This document shows positions 27,724 through 39,197 of a DNA stretch of 64,000 nucleotides, one piece after another. The stretch covers positions 2,542,001-2,606,000 of the forward strand of contig NZ_FNKP01000002.1 in NCBI RefSeq assembly GCF_900099835.1, written 5' to 3'. The notes beneath the pieces were generated by a model. The model was given only the letters and a program-made list of their open reading frames with translations. It did no database searches and was not told the origin of the DNA. Within the stretch, counting starts at the first letter, position 1. Every line of letters begins with the position of its first letter. Source of the stretch: Paraburkholderia fungorum. GTDB lineage: Bacteria; Pseudomonadota; Gammaproteobacteria; Burkholderiales; Burkholderiaceae. Both the position numbers and the translations under genes were made by a program.

Positions 27724-28308
27724 ATGCCGAAACCTTCACACAAAGACACGCTGATTACCGAAGGCATGCGTGTCATCCACGAATTCGGCTTCAACGGCGC
27801 GAGCGTGCGGGACATCGTGAAGGCGGCGGGCGTACCGCACGGGTCCTTCACGAACCACTTCGCGTCAAAAGAAGCCTTTGGTCTCGAAGTGATCGATCTG
27901 TACGCCGAACGTGCGCGCGGCGACCTGCGCGACACGCTCCTGAACGACGACTTGAAGCCGCTGCATCGTCTGGGCAAATATGTCGATGTGCATATCCGCC
28001 TGATCGGCCTGAACGATGCGCGCAACGGCTGCCTGCTCGGCAATTTCGCCGCCGATTCGAGCGACAACGACACCATCCGCGCGCGTCTGAACGAGATCTT
28101 CGCCGAACTGGAAAGATGCGTTCTATATTGCCTGGAAGCCGCCGTCGCCGCGCGCGAATTGCGGGCCGACACGAATTGCGAACAACTGGCCACGTTCATC
28201 GTTTCGTCGATGCAAGGCGCGTTTCTGCTCGCGCGCACGCAACGCGATCCTGCGCCGGTCGTCAATCTGAAGGAAGTGCTGTTCTCGAAGGTCTTGCAAC
28301 GCGCCTGA
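27724..28308 (+). CDS. TetR family transcriptional regulator
   Basis: A 194-residue regulator. The N-terminal helix-turn-helix is INEFGF-like (VIHEFGFNGASVRDIVKAAGVPHGSFTNHFASKEAF), the classic TetR signature. The C-terminal domain matches the subgroup that controls reductases and efflux pumps. It is followed 15 bases later by a LysR gene in the same direction, and then by the convergent OYE reductase gene, a likely target. The start at 27724 is chosen because it places the HTH at the usual distance. Confidence 0.87.
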   Translation: MPKPSHKDTLITEGMRVIHEFGFNGASVRDIVKAAGVPHGSFTNHFASKEAFGLEVIDLYAERARGDLRDTLLNDDLKPLHRLGKYVDVHIRLIGLNDARNGCLLGNFAADSSDNDTIRARLNEIFAELERCVLYCLEAAVAARELRADTNCEQLATFIVSSMQGAFLLARTQRDPAPVVNLKEVLFSKVLQRA

Positions 28309-28323
28309 ACCCAAGGAGTTCTC

Positions 28324-29355
28324 ATGACGACGCCCGATCGGGCCAGCCGCTCCGCCGTTTCCGCCACCGCGCGGCTCGCGCCGGCAGCGCCTGCTGCAGT
28401 CGGCGAAACTGGCGCATCGTCGCCGGGGGCCATGGACCGGTTCGGCTCGCTCAACGTGTTCGTGCGCGCCGCCGAAACCCGCAGCTTCACCGAGGCGGGC
28501 CGGCAGTTGGGCATTTCGTCGTCGGCGGTGGGCAAGGCCATCTCGCGACTCGAAGGACGGCTCGGCGTACGCCTCTTTCATCGCAGCACGCGCAGCATTG
28601 CGTTGACACCCGAGGGGGCGATTTTCCTGACGCGGTGTCAGCGGATCATCGGTGAAATCGAGGCTGCCGAAACCGAACTGGCGCTCGCGAATGCCGAGCC
28701 GCGCGGACGCCTGCGCGTGAGCATGCCCATGGTGAGCACGCTGATGATGCCGGTGATCGGCGCATTCATGACCGCGTACCCGGACATCACGCTCGACATC
28801 GATTTCTCCGACCGGATGGTCGACGTGATCGAAGAGGGTTTCGACGTGGCGACCCGCACCGGCGATGTCGCCGATTCCACGCTGATCACGCGCACGATGG
28901 GCGCGTTCCGGCAGGTGATTGTCGGCTCGCCCGCGTACTTCGCGCGGCGCGGCGTGCCGACCGAACCGGAGCAGTTGCGCGAGCATGCGTGCCTTCAGCA
29001 TCGCTTTCCGACCACCGGTAAATTGCGGCGCTGGCCGTTGAGCCGCGACGGCGAGACGCTCGATATCGACCTGCCGACCGTGGCGATCGTCACCGCCGTC
29101 GAGCCGCTTATCCTGCTCGCGGAACAGGGGCTCGGCCTCGTCTGCGCGCCCGACTTCACCGTGCGCGCGCGGTTGGCCGAAGGTTCGCTCGTGGCGGTGC
29201 TGGAGCCGTTTCTGGACAGCCCCAGCGCGTTTCGCGCGCTGTGGCCGTCGGGCCGGCAGATGTCGCCGAAGGCGCGGGTCTTCATCGACTATCTGACCGA
29301 ACATCTGTTTCCGGCTCAGGCTTCGGCGACGGCGGTTAAGGCGCAGCTGCCTTAA
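28324..29355 (+). CDS. LysR family transcriptional regulator
   Basis: A LysR protein of 343 residues from the ATG at 28324, which has AAGGAG at good spacing. The helix-turn-helix begins only at residue 37 (MDRFGSLNVFVRAAETRSF), so the protein has an Ala/Ser-rich N-terminal extension unless translation starts at the internal ATG 28432. It overlaps the end of the convergent OYE gene by four bases and probably shares a transcript with the TetR gene. Confidence 0.88.
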   Translation: MTTPDRASRSAVSATARLAPAAPAAVGETGASSPGAMDRFGSLNVFVRAAETRSFTEAGRQLGISSSAVGKAISRLEGRLGVRLFHRSTRSIALTPEGAIFLTRCQRIIGEIEAAETELALANAEPRGRLRVSMPMVSTLMMPVIGAFMTAYPDITLDIDFSDRMVDVIEEGFDVATRTGDVADSTLITRTMGAFRQVIVGSPAYFARRGVPTEPEQLREHACLQHRFPTTGKLRRWPLSRDGETLDIDLPTVAIVTAVEPLILLAEQGLGLVCAPDFTVRARLAEGSLVAVLEPFLDSPSAFRALWPSGRQMSPKARVFIDYLTEHLFPAQASATAVKAQLP

Positions 29356-30491
29356 ACGATGGCGGCTTCGACTTCGGCTTCAGCTTCAGCTTCAGCTTCT
29401 TCGCGATAGAACGGATAGTCGGTATAGCCGACTTCCGTGCCGCCGAAGAACGTCGGACGGTCGTAGCGGTTGAGCGGCAGCTTCAAACGCAGACGCTCCG
29501 GCAAATCCGGATTCGCAATAAAGTCACGGCCGAACGCGACGAGGTCGGCGTCTCCCGCGACAAGAATCGCTTCCGCCGAGTCGCCTTTGAAACCGCCTGC
29601 CGCGATGATCGTCCCCGGATAGTGCTTGCGGATCGTCTGCGCGGCGACCGGCGCCTGGTTGCGGCTTTCGTCCTCGACATTGCCCGCGATGCGCGGCTCG
29701 ATCAGATGCAGATACGCGAGATCGAGCTTCGCGAGTTCCGCCGCGACGTACGTGAACAGCGCGACCGGATCGCTATCGGACATATCGCCCCACGATCCGC
29801 TCGGCCCCAGGCGCACCGCCACCTTGTCGCTGCCCCACACGGACATCACCGCGCGGGTCGCTTCCATCAGCAGACGCGCGCGATTTTCGAACGAGCCGCC
29901 GTAAGCGTCCGTGCGTTTATTGCTGCCGTCCTGAAGGAACTGGTCGAACAGATAACCGTTCGCGCCGTGCAATTCCACGCCGTCGAAGCCCGCTTTCACG
30001 CCGCGTTCGGCGGCGCTGCGGAAACTCTCGACAATCGCGGCGATCTCGTCGGTCTGCAACGCGCGGTTCGGCGTGTTCGGAACCCAGCCGGCTTCCGTAT
30101 AGGCGACACCGCCGTGCAACACTTCCGACGGCCCCACCGGCTGACCGCCATCGGGCTGCAACTGTGCATTCGACTGACGTCCCGCGTGATAAAGCTGCAG
30201 GAAGATGCGGCCGCCCTTCGCATGCACGGCGTCGGTGACTTCGCGCCAGCCGGCGATCTGGCTGTCGTCGTACAGGCCCGGCGCACCGAGATAGCCGTTG
30301 CCGTTGGGGGCCGCGATGGTCGCCTCGCCGATCAGCAACGCGCCGGGCGACGTGCGCTGCGCGTAGTACTCGGCCATCAGACGGCCGGGGCGCGCGCCGT
30401 CTTCGGCACGCATCCGCGTCAACGGGGCGAGCACGACGCGGTGCGCGAATTCATAAGGTCCTACTTTGACGGTCGTGAAAAGCTTGCTCAT
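29352..30491 (-). CDS. Old Yellow Enzyme-type FMN alkene reductase (NemA-like)
   Basis: A 379-residue flavin enzyme that reduces activated C=C bonds or nitro groups with NAD(P)H. The start MSKLFTTVKVGPYEFAHRVV, the substrate-binding pair in ELHGANGYLFDQF (His and Asn) and the Tyr in RTDAYGGSFENR are characteristic. The C terminus ends in a short Glu-Ala repeat (AEAEAEAEVEAA) encoded by a slippage-prone hexamer at about 29365-29400. TetR proteins often repress nemA-like genes, and one lies next to it. Confidence 0.92.
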   Translation of the reverse strand: MSKLFTTVKVGPYEFAHRVVLAPLTRMRAEDGARPGRLMAEYYAQRTSPGALLIGEATIAAPNGNGYLGAPGLYDDSQIAGWREVTDAVHAKGGRIFLQLYHAGRQSNAQLQPDGGQPVGPSEVLHGGVAYTEAGWVPNTPNRALQTDEIAAIVESFRSAAERGVKAGFDGVELHGANGYLFDQFLQDGSNKRTDAYGGSFENRARLLMEATRAVMSVWGSDKVAVRLGPSGSWGDMSDSDPVALFTYVAAELAKLDLAYLHLIEPRIAGNVEDESRNQAPVAAQTIRKHYPGTIIAAGGFKGDSAEAILVAGDADLVAFGRDFIANPDLPERLRLKLPLNRYDRPTFFGGTEVGYTDYPFYREEAEAEAEAEVEAAIV

Positions 30492-30576
30492 GATGGTTTC
30501 TCGTCTCTCGAAAGTTATCCGGTGAATGACTGCCGCCAGGCGCGCGATGCGTTCTCCGGCGTTGATGACAATCTAT

Positions 30577-30636
30577 AGGCGCGGCCCGTCGGGAAAAACG
30601 GGCCGCGCCTCCGAAGACTTCGGACCGCGTGGTCCG
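30577..30636. other. Three consecutive perfect hairpins
   Basis: Three inverted repeats lie end to end: AGGCGCGGCCCGT with ACGGGCCGCGCCT around 8 bases (30577-30610), CCGAAG with CTTCGG around A (30611-30623), and CGGACC with GGTCCG around GCGT (30621-30636). They sit between the MFS gene end (30730) and the OYE start (30491), both on the minus strand. No T-tract follows the stems on the minus strand, so they are not typical terminators. They may protect a 3' end or act as a regulator site. Confidence 0.6.
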
Positions 30637-30729
30637 CAATGCGCTGGAAGCCTTCTGGTGCTGCGATGCGCGGCATACAGAGATTGTTGCGATGGCGGAG
30701 CCTGAGTGTTTCAACGCGCGCCGCCTCGC

Positions 30730-31989
30730 CTACTTGCCGAGCGCATCCTTGAGACTCGCGTGACGCGTGCCGAACGTCAGGATCACGAACAGGCTGAGCA
30801 CGGCGAGAATGCCGCCGAGATGCATCGTCGATGCAATGCCGAGGTGGTCGACCACCGCGCCGCCAGCAAGCGAGCCGAGCGCGATCGAGGTCTGCACCGT
30901 GCTGACGAACAGCGACGATCCCGCTTCCGGCCGATCCGGAGAAGTCCATTGCATCCAGATGCTCAGGCTCAGCGGAATCGCCCCGTAGGCGATGCCCCAC
31001 AGCATCACCGCCGCGATCACCGCAGCAGGCGAGGCGTGCAACATCGGCAACGCGAATAGCGCGAGCGCCAGCAACGCGCCCAACGTCAATAACGACGCCT
31101 TCAGATGCCGCGTCACGAGCGCCGAGACCGCGAAATTCGCGCCGAATCCGACGACGCCGAAGCCAAGCAGCACAGCTGTCATCCACGACGCACCGAACGA
31201 CGCATCGCGTTCGAGAAACGGTGCGATGTACGTATAAGCCGCGAAGTGCGCGCCGAACAGCAAGCCGACCAGCAACAGACTGCGGCGCACGGCCGGGCGA
31301 GCCAGCATCGCGCGGAAATCGTCGGGACGCATCGCCGCTCTGGGCGGCAGCGACGGCAGGAACACGGCCTGCGCCGCCAGCGCGAGCGCGGCGAGCACGG
31401 CGGTCGCGAAGAACGACACGCGCCAGGAACTCAGATCGGCGATCAGGGTGCCGAGCGGCACGCCGACCACCGTCGCCAGTGTGATGCCCATGAAGATCGT
31501 CGCGCCGGCGCGAGCCGCCTGGTCTTCCCGCACGAGTTGTCCCGACGCGCCGAGCGCGACCGTCCAGAAGCCGCCGAGGCTCGCGCCCAGCAGCGCGCGG
31601 CCCGCGAGCATCGCGGCAAAGCCCGGTGCGAGCGCCGATATCACATTCGACGCCAGTAACAGCGCGGCCAGCAGCAACAGGATCAGCCGACGGTTGATCC
31701 GCCCCGCCGCCAGAAGCAACGCGGGCGCGGAGATCGCGGCGATCACGCCCGGGGTCGTCACCATCAGCCCGGCGGTGCCCGGCGTCACGCCGAGATCGTG
31801 CGCGATCTGCGGCAACAGGCCGACCGGCATGTATTCGGTTGCCACGAACGCGAACGACCCGATCGCGACCGATAAAACCGCCAGCCACGATGGTCCGCGT
31901 GCGGAGGCATCGAGTGTCGATAAAAGTGCTGCGCCTTCGCCCGCGGCCACCTGTGGCGCGGATGGGCAGGCTAGTTGATTGGCATCCAT
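30730..31989 (-). CDS. MFS efflux transporter (AraJ/sugar-efflux DHA1 type)
   Basis: A 419-residue 12-segment carrier. The segment FVATEYMPVGLLPQIAHDLGVTPGTAGLMVT is typical of the DHA1 group that includes AraJ, SotB and YdhP. It is divergent from a LysR gene, a standard pump-regulator pair. The substrate is unknown. The ATG at 31989 follows a GGAGAATTTCC-like site. Confidence 0.88.
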   Translation of the reverse strand: MDANQLACPSAPQVAAGEGAALLSTLDASARGPSWLAVLSVAIGSFAFVATEYMPVGLLPQIAHDLGVTPGTAGLMVTTPGVIAAISAPALLLAAGRINRRLILLLLAALLLASNVISALAPGFAAMLAGRALLGASLGGFWTVALGASGQLVREDQAARAGATIFMGITLATVVGVPLGTLIADLSSWRVSFFATAVLAALALAAQAVFLPSLPPRAAMRPDDFRAMLARPAVRRSLLLVGLLFGAHFAAYTYIAPFLERDASFGASWMTAVLLGFGVVGFGANFAVSALVTRHLKASLLTLGALLALALFALPMLHASPAAVIAAVMLWGIAYGAIPLSLSIWMQWTSPDRPEAGSSLFVSTVQTSIALGSLAGGAVVDHLGIASTMHLGGILAVLSLFVILTFGTRHASLKDALGK

Positions 31990-32227
31990 GGAAATTCTCC
32001 GGTTCGAAAAATAAGGAACCGGCGGACCGTCGCACTACGCTGACGTGACCGCCGGTCAATACGGCTTTCTGAAACGGAGAGTAGAAGGATCGATGGGGAA
32101 TGTGGCTCCCCATCAACGCGACAGATGGGCCTTGGGGATATCATCGGGACGCGCACCTGCCGACAGCAACGGCTCGATTCACGCGTTTCCCTCGCTTGGC
32201 AGACATCCACCCCGGAGGGCTCCGATT

Positions 32228-33148
32228 TTGGCGCTCGGCAATATCAACGACATCGCAACTTTCGTCACCGTGGTCAAAGCCGGCAGTTTCACGGCGGCGG
32301 CGCAGCAACTCGGACTCACGCGTTCGGCGGTCGGCAAAATCATTGCGCGGCTCGAAGCGCGTTTGCAGGTGCGGCTGTTGCATCGCACTCCGCACAGTCT
32401 CGGTCTCACCGACGACGGCTCCGTTTTCTTCGCCCGCTGCACGCAGATTCTGGACGACCTCGAAGAGACCGAAACTGCGATGGCCGTGCGCAGTGCAACG
32501 CCGGTCGGCACCTTGCGCCTCAGCCTGCCCATCGGACTAGGGCATCGGCAGGTCCTGCCCGTCATCGAAACGTTTCTCGAACGGTGGCCGGCGGTGTCGG
32601 CCGAAGTCAGCTTCACCGACCGCTTCGTCGATCTCGTCGATGAAAGTTTCGACGTCGCGATCCGGGTCGGCGAACCGAAGCCGGACTCGCGGCTGATCGC
32701 CCGCACGGTGGCGACGCAACGGCTGATCACCTGCGCGTCGCCCGCTTATCTGGATCGCCGGGGAATACCGGCGACGCCGCCCGATCTGACGCAGCACGAA
32801 TGCCTTCACTTCGTCAGCGCAGGGCGGCCGCAGCCGTGGCTGTTTAACGGTTTCGAGCAACCGCCGGTGGAAACCGTCGGCAGATTGAAAATGGACAGCG
32901 CCGAGGCATTGATCGGCGCAGCCGTGCGCGGCGCGGGCATCGTTACGCTGCCCTCGTATCTGCTCGACGCCGAAATCAGACAGGACCGCTTGCGGCCGTT
33001 GCTGCAATCGTTCGCGATGGACGGCCTGCCGATTCGCGCGGTCTATCCGACGCGGCGGCATCTGACGCCGAAGGTGCGTCTCTTCATCGATCACCTCGTT
33101 GACGCATGGCAGCCGCTGCCGCCGTGGGAAGACCCGTCGCGCCAATAA
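32228..33148 (+). CDS. LysR family transcriptional regulator, probable TTG start
   Basis: The open frame runs from 32045, but the LysR helix-turn-helix (NINDIATFVTVVKAGSFTAAAQQLG) begins just after the TTG at 32228. This TTG has CGGAGG about 9 bases upstream and gives 306 residues, the usual LysR length. Longer starts (32045, 32093) would add about 60 residues of unconserved, Arg-rich sequence and leave almost no room for the divergent promoter. The effector domain is complete. It probably controls the divergent MFS pump at 31989. Confidence 0.83.
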   Translation: MALGNINDIATFVTVVKAGSFTAAAQQLGLTRSAVGKIIARLEARLQVRLLHRTPHSLGLTDDGSVFFARCTQILDDLEETETAMAVRSATPVGTLRLSLPIGLGHRQVLPVIETFLERWPAVSAEVSFTDRFVDLVDESFDVAIRVGEPKPDSRLIARTVATQRLITCASPAYLDRRGIPATPPDLTQHECLHFVSAGRPQPWLFNGFEQPPVETVGRLKMDSAEALIGAAVRGAGIVTLPSYLLDAEIRQDRLRPLLQSFAMDGLPIRAVYPTRRHLTPKVRLFIDHLVDAWQPLPPWEDPSRQ

Positions 33149-33370
33149 CAATGCGCAGCGCATGAAAAGCGCACATCTGCCAGGCGTGAGATGAACGCAA
33201 CGCCCCCCGCAATTGACCCCTACGACGATTCGGTGATCCAATCGTCCGGCGCATCGCCTACGCTTCGTACTTCAGGCGGAAGCCGCCTGAAACGCGGCGG
33301 GAAAGCGCACCGAACGACGCAAGCCAGTGAAGCCCCAAGGTCGACCACGACCAACGACGGAGCGACAAGC

Positions 33371-34873
33371 ATGAGCGCATCGAAACCCGAAGCTCAATCC
33401 GGCGCGGCGCCTGCTCCGGCCAAACGCGGTCTGCCCATTGGCCTGATCGCGAGTGTCGTCGCGATGATCGTCGTCCTGTTGCTCCCGTTACCCGCTTCGC
33501 TGCCGCCCGCCGGACACCGCATGCTCGCGATTCTCGCGTTCGCCGTGGTCGTCTGGTTGACCGAAGCCGTGTCGTACGAGGCCAGCGCGATCATCATCAC
33601 GTCGCTGATGGCGTTCCTGATCGGCACCGCGCCCACCATCAAGGACCCGTCGGTTCTATATGGCACGTCGGCGGCGATCAGCATGGCGCTCGCCGGCTTT
33701 TCGAATTCGGCGCTCGCGCTGGTCGCGGGTGCGTTGTTCATCTCCGCAGCCATGACGATCACCGGGCTCGACCGGCGCATCGCGCTCGTCACGCTGTCGC
33801 TGATCGGCACGACCACGCGGCGCATCCTGATCGGCTCGATTGCGGTGACCATCGTTCTGTCGCTGGTGGTGCCGAGCGCGACCGCGCGCAGCGCCTGCGT
33901 CGTGCCGATCATGATCGGCGTGATCTCAGCGTTCGGCGTCGACAAACGCTCGAACATCGCGGCCGGCATCATGATCGTGGTCGCGCAGGCCACCAGCATC
34001 TGGAACGTCGGCATTCTGACCGCCGCCGCGCAGAATCTGCTAACCGTGGGCTTCATGGACAAGATGCTCGGCGCACGCGTCACATGGCTCGACTGGCTGA
34101 TCGCCGGGGCGCCGTGGGCGATCGTGATGTCGGCGGTGCTGCTGGTCGTCGTGCTGAAGATGCTGCCGCCCGAAACCGACAGCATCGCCGGAGGAAAAGA
34201 GGCGGTCGCGCGCTCGCTACGGGAGTTGGGTCCGATGACGGGGCCGCAGAAGCGGCTGCTTGCGGTGGCGATCGGCCTGCTGTTTTTCTGGGCCACCGAA
34301 GGCAAGCTGCATCCGTTCGACACCACGTCCGTCACTTATGTGGGGCTGGTGATCCTGATGCTGCCGCGCGTCGGCGTGATGGACTGGAAGACGGTGCAAA
34401 ACCGCATTCCGTGGGGAACGGTGATCGTGTTCGGGGTCGGCATCAGCCTCGGCACCGCGCTGCTGACGACCACGGCCGGGCAGTGGCTCGGCGATCTCGT
34501 CGCGCATCACAGCGGCCTCGATCACGCGAGCGCGTTCACCGCGTTTGCGATTTTGTCGGCGTTCCTGATCGTCATCCATTTGGGGTTTGCCAGCGCGACC
34601 GCGTTGACCTCCGCGATGCTGCCGATCCTGATCGCCGTGCTGCAATCGATGCAAGGCGAGTTCAACCGGCTCGGCATGACAATGCTGCTCGGCTATGTGG
34701 TCAGCTTCGGCTTCGTGCTGCCGATCAACGCGCCGCAAAACATGGTCTGCCTCGCCACGGACACCTTCACCGCGCGCCAGTTCTCGCGCGTCGGCATCGT
34801 GATGACGATCGTCGGATATCTGCTGCTTCTGCTATTCGCCGCGACCTGGTGGCGCTGGCTGGGGTGGCTGTGA
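33371..34873 (+). CDS. SLC13/DASS-family anion transporter
   Basis: A 500-residue membrane protein of the divalent anion:Na+ symporter family, with many segments beginning LPIGLIASVVAMIVVLLLPL. SATARSACVVPIMIGVI and, later, SATALTSAMLPI match the two S-A/N-T substrate and sodium motifs of DASS carriers. Likely substrates are dicarboxylates or citrate. The ATG at 33371 with GGAG upstream is preferred to 33191. It lies 42 bases before an alpha/beta hydrolase gene. Confidence 0.83.
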   Translation: MSASKPEAQSGAAPAPAKRGLPIGLIASVVAMIVVLLLPLPASLPPAGHRMLAILAFAVVVWLTEAVSYEASAIIITSLMAFLIGTAPTIKDPSVLYGTSAAISMALAGFSNSALALVAGALFISAAMTITGLDRRIALVTLSLIGTTTRRILIGSIAVTIVLSLVVPSATARSACVVPIMIGVISAFGVDKRSNIAAGIMIVVAQATSIWNVGILTAAAQNLLTVGFMDKMLGARVTWLDWLIAGAPWAIVMSAVLLVVVLKMLPPETDSIAGGKEAVARSLRELGPMTGPQKRLLAVAIGLLFFWATEGKLHPFDTTSVTYVGLVILMLPRVGVMDWKTVQNRIPWGTVIVFGVGISLGTALLTTTAGQWLGDLVAHHSGLDHASAFTAFAILSAFLIVIHLGFASATALTSAMLPILIAVLQSMQGEFNRLGMTMLLGYVVSFGFVLPINAPQNMVCLATDTFTARQFSRVGIVMTIVGYLLLLLFAATWWRWLGWL

Positions 34874-34915
34874 ACGCCGACTACAAAACCTGAAAGCCTG
34901 CAAAGGAGACTGCCC

Positions 34916-35737
34916 ATGGAATCCGCCAAGCAATCCAGCGACGACGACACCCTCGAAAACTTCGATGCAAGCGGCGCGGCACCGCTGCCCGAAGCGAATG
35001 ACAGCGGCCATATCGAGCACGACGCCGCACGCATCTGGTACGCGGCCTACGGCGCGGGTGCACCGGTGATCCTGCTGCATGGCGGCCTCGGCAATAGCGG
35101 CAACTGGGGCTACCAGGTGCCGGCGCTGGTGGACGCCGGTTATCGGGTGATCGCGATCGACAGCCGCGGCCACGGCCGCAGCACGCGCGACGCCCGTCCG
35201 TACAGCTACGAGTTGATGGCGTCCGACGTACTCGCCGTGATGGACGCGCTACAGATAGAGCGCGCCGCAATGGTCGGCTGGAGCGACGGCGCGTGCGTCG
35301 CGCTGATTCTCGGCGCGAGCGCGCCCGAGCGCGTGGCAGGGGTGTTCTACTTCGGCTGCAACATGGACCCGAGCGGCACGAAGGAATTCGTGCTGACGCC
35401 GGTCATCGAGCGATGTTTCAGCCGGCATACGAAAGACTACCGCCAGCTCTCAGCGACGCCGGATGACTTCGACGCCTTCGTCGCCGCCGTCAGCCACATG
35501 CAGAAAACGCAGCCCGATTACTCCGCCGACGATCTCGCGCGGATCGACGTGCCGGTCGTGGTGGCCCAGAGCGAGCACGACGAATTCATCAAACCGGAGC
35601 ACGCCGAGCACATCGCCCGCAGCATTCCGGGGGCGCAGTTGGTCGCGCTGCCCGGCGTTAGCCACTTCGCGCCGCTGCAAAGGCCGGCGCTGTTCAATCG
35701 CACGGTGCTCGATTTTCTGCGGCGTATTCTTCCCTGA
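34916..35737 (+). CDS. Alpha/beta hydrolase
   Basis: A 273-residue hydrolase with oxyanion-hole HGGLGNSGNW, nucleophile elbow GWSDGA (Ser), acid in AQSEHDEFI and catalytic His in PGVSHFAPL. The protein starts with about 30 acidic, probably flexible residues. It is likely co-transcribed with the DASS transporter, so it may act on an ester of an organic acid. AAAGGAGA lies before the ATG. Confidence 0.88.
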   Translation: MESAKQSSDDDTLENFDASGAAPLPEANDSGHIEHDAARIWYAAYGAGAPVILLHGGLGNSGNWGYQVPALVDAGYRVIAIDSRGHGRSTRDARPYSYELMASDVLAVMDALQIERAAMVGWSDGACVALILGASAPERVAGVFYFGCNMDPSGTKEFVLTPVIERCFSRHTKDYRQLSATPDDFDAFVAAVSHMQKTQPDYSADDLARIDVPVVVAQSEHDEFIKPEHAEHIARSIPGAQLVALPGVSHFAPLQRPALFNRTVLDFLRRILP

Positions 35738-35753
35738 GATGTGGTGAGTTGCC

Positions 35754-35781
35754 GGGCGGCTCTCGCTTGAGTGAGCCGCCC
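35754..35781 (+). terminator. Hairpin after the hydrolase gene
   Basis: GGGCGGCTC (35754-35762) pairs with GAGCCGCCC (35773-35781) around a 10-base loop, 17 bases after the stop codon. No T-tract follows, so termination is uncertain; it may only stabilise the 3' end. Confidence 0.45.
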
Positions 35782-35835
35782 CACTGCGTCACATCGACGC
35801 CCGTCTGCGGCAAAACCGCGCGCCGGACCTCCAAA

Positions 35836-35935
35836 ATTTCACGATGTGATAAGAACGCGCGCTTCGTAAAAAATCGTGGTGCGTGGCACAAACGCGGCAT
35901 TTCACGATGTCGCCTAGCGTTGCACATCGCGAAAT
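35836..35935. repeat. Three copies of a 12-base motif ATTTCACGATGT
   Basis: ATTTCACGATGT occurs at 35836-35847 and 35899-35910, and its reverse complement with one change (ACATCGCGAAAT) at 35924-35935. They lie in an AT-rich non-coding stretch (35738-36158) upstream of the 76-aa protein gene. The arrangement of one isolated site and one inverted pair looks like binding sites for a dimeric regulator. Confidence 0.5.
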
Positions 35936-36158
35936 GAATATCATAACCCATTATTTTTTAACGATATTTTTTTGCAAAACGAAGCTTCCAACACCCACTT
36001 GCACCGCCGGACGCTGACGTAGACTCTTTTACAAGAGCCGACGCTTTACACGGTTGAGTCGAACGGAACGGCAGCAACAGCGCCTGACCGGTCCCACAAC
36101 CTGGGCAACAGGCAGCCTCGGCACCGCGGTTTTTAAATGGCAATTGGGAGATAGAAAA

Positions 36159-36389
36159 ATGAAAGGCTTTCGCTTTGGATCGACCCAGGGAGCGTTCTAC
36201 ATTTTGCCGGGCCAGGATGGTTGGGAGGCCACTTACGGCAATGAGACGCTTGGTGAATTCAACAGCCCGCAACAGGCTGCCGACGACCTCGCACGCGGTT
36301 TGACGTGCCCGCATCTGTCGGAAGGCGACGATACGTCGATGCTTGAAATCCCCGAGAAGCTCGCGGATTGGGAAATCGTTCACGTCTGA
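36159..36389 (+). CDS. Small conserved-looking protein of unknown function
   Basis: A 76-residue protein starting MKGFRFGSTQGAFYILPGQDGW. GGGAGA lies 7 bases before the ATG and the codon usage is normal for the genome, so it is likely expressed. It has no signal peptide, membrane segment or motif I recognise; the acidic C-terminal half and the aromatic-rich N-terminal half suggest a small globular protein. It stands alone between a repeat-rich promoter region and icd. Confidence 0.65.
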   Translation: MKGFRFGSTQGAFYILPGQDGWEATYGNETLGEFNSPQQAADDLARGLTCPHLSEGDDTSMLEIPEKLADWEIVHV

Positions 36390-36443
36390 TGCTGATGGCG
36401 AGCACGACGACTGGCCTCATCGATGTGAATCTGAACGCAGATG

Positions 36444-36480
36444 TAAAAACGACGATGGCGCTCTAGAGCGCCATCGTCGT
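36444..36480 (-). terminator. Terminator of icd, minus strand
   Basis: A perfect 32-base palindrome (36449-36480, centre CTCTAGAG) is preceded on the plus strand by AAAAA, i.e. followed by TTTTT on the minus strand. It lies about 80 bases after the icd stop codon. Confidence 0.8.
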
Positions 36481-36558
36481 GTTGACTGCTTACGTCAGTG
36501 CGAATTACGTCGCGGCTTCAGTCGCAGTTGTTGCCAGCTTGAGCTTCGCCTGAGCTTG

Positions 36559-38922
<2,364 letters not shown>

Positions 38923-39047
38923 TTACGGCCAGACCGTGAGTATATGCGTGTTTTCCTCTATTCGCTGCTAAACAAACATATCCGCGAAACGCGCTGGATG
39001 GGGTCGAGCCCCGCCAGATAAGGCTTACAGCGAAATACACCCTCTTT

Positions 39048-39063
39048 TAAGACTTGTGTCTTA
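39048..39063. promoter_or_regulatory. Palindrome in the icd upstream region
   Basis: TAAGAC and GTCTTA are perfect arms around TTGT, 261-276 bases upstream of the icd start. The position is far but the gap (38788-39197) holds no other gene than this promoter region, so it is a candidate site for a TCA-cycle regulator. Confidence 0.4.
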
Positions 39064-39197
39064 TAGATGACTTGAAGCAACATTCCGGTGCTGCGGTGCC
39101 GCATATTTAGCCTGATTGCGCTAAATATTTTTCCATCTGAGATAATCCACACCTGACCTCGAGGAAGCACGCTGCCTGCGGCGCGGGCAAATCCGTG

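Noticed and set aside
29365..29400. Possible microsatellite disrupting the OYE C terminus
   Set aside because: The hexamer repeat stays in frame and encodes a short Glu-Ala tail after the complete domain, so the enzyme is intact.
30515..32116. 533-residue minus-strand frame over the MFS gene
   Set aside because: Overlaps a clear MFS gene in another frame; composition is Arg-rich and without domains.
35886..35901. Sigma-54-like GG-N10-GC site (TGGCACA-AACG-CGGCA)
   Set aside because: The -12 part deviates strongly from TTGCA, and it is 260 bases from the next gene.
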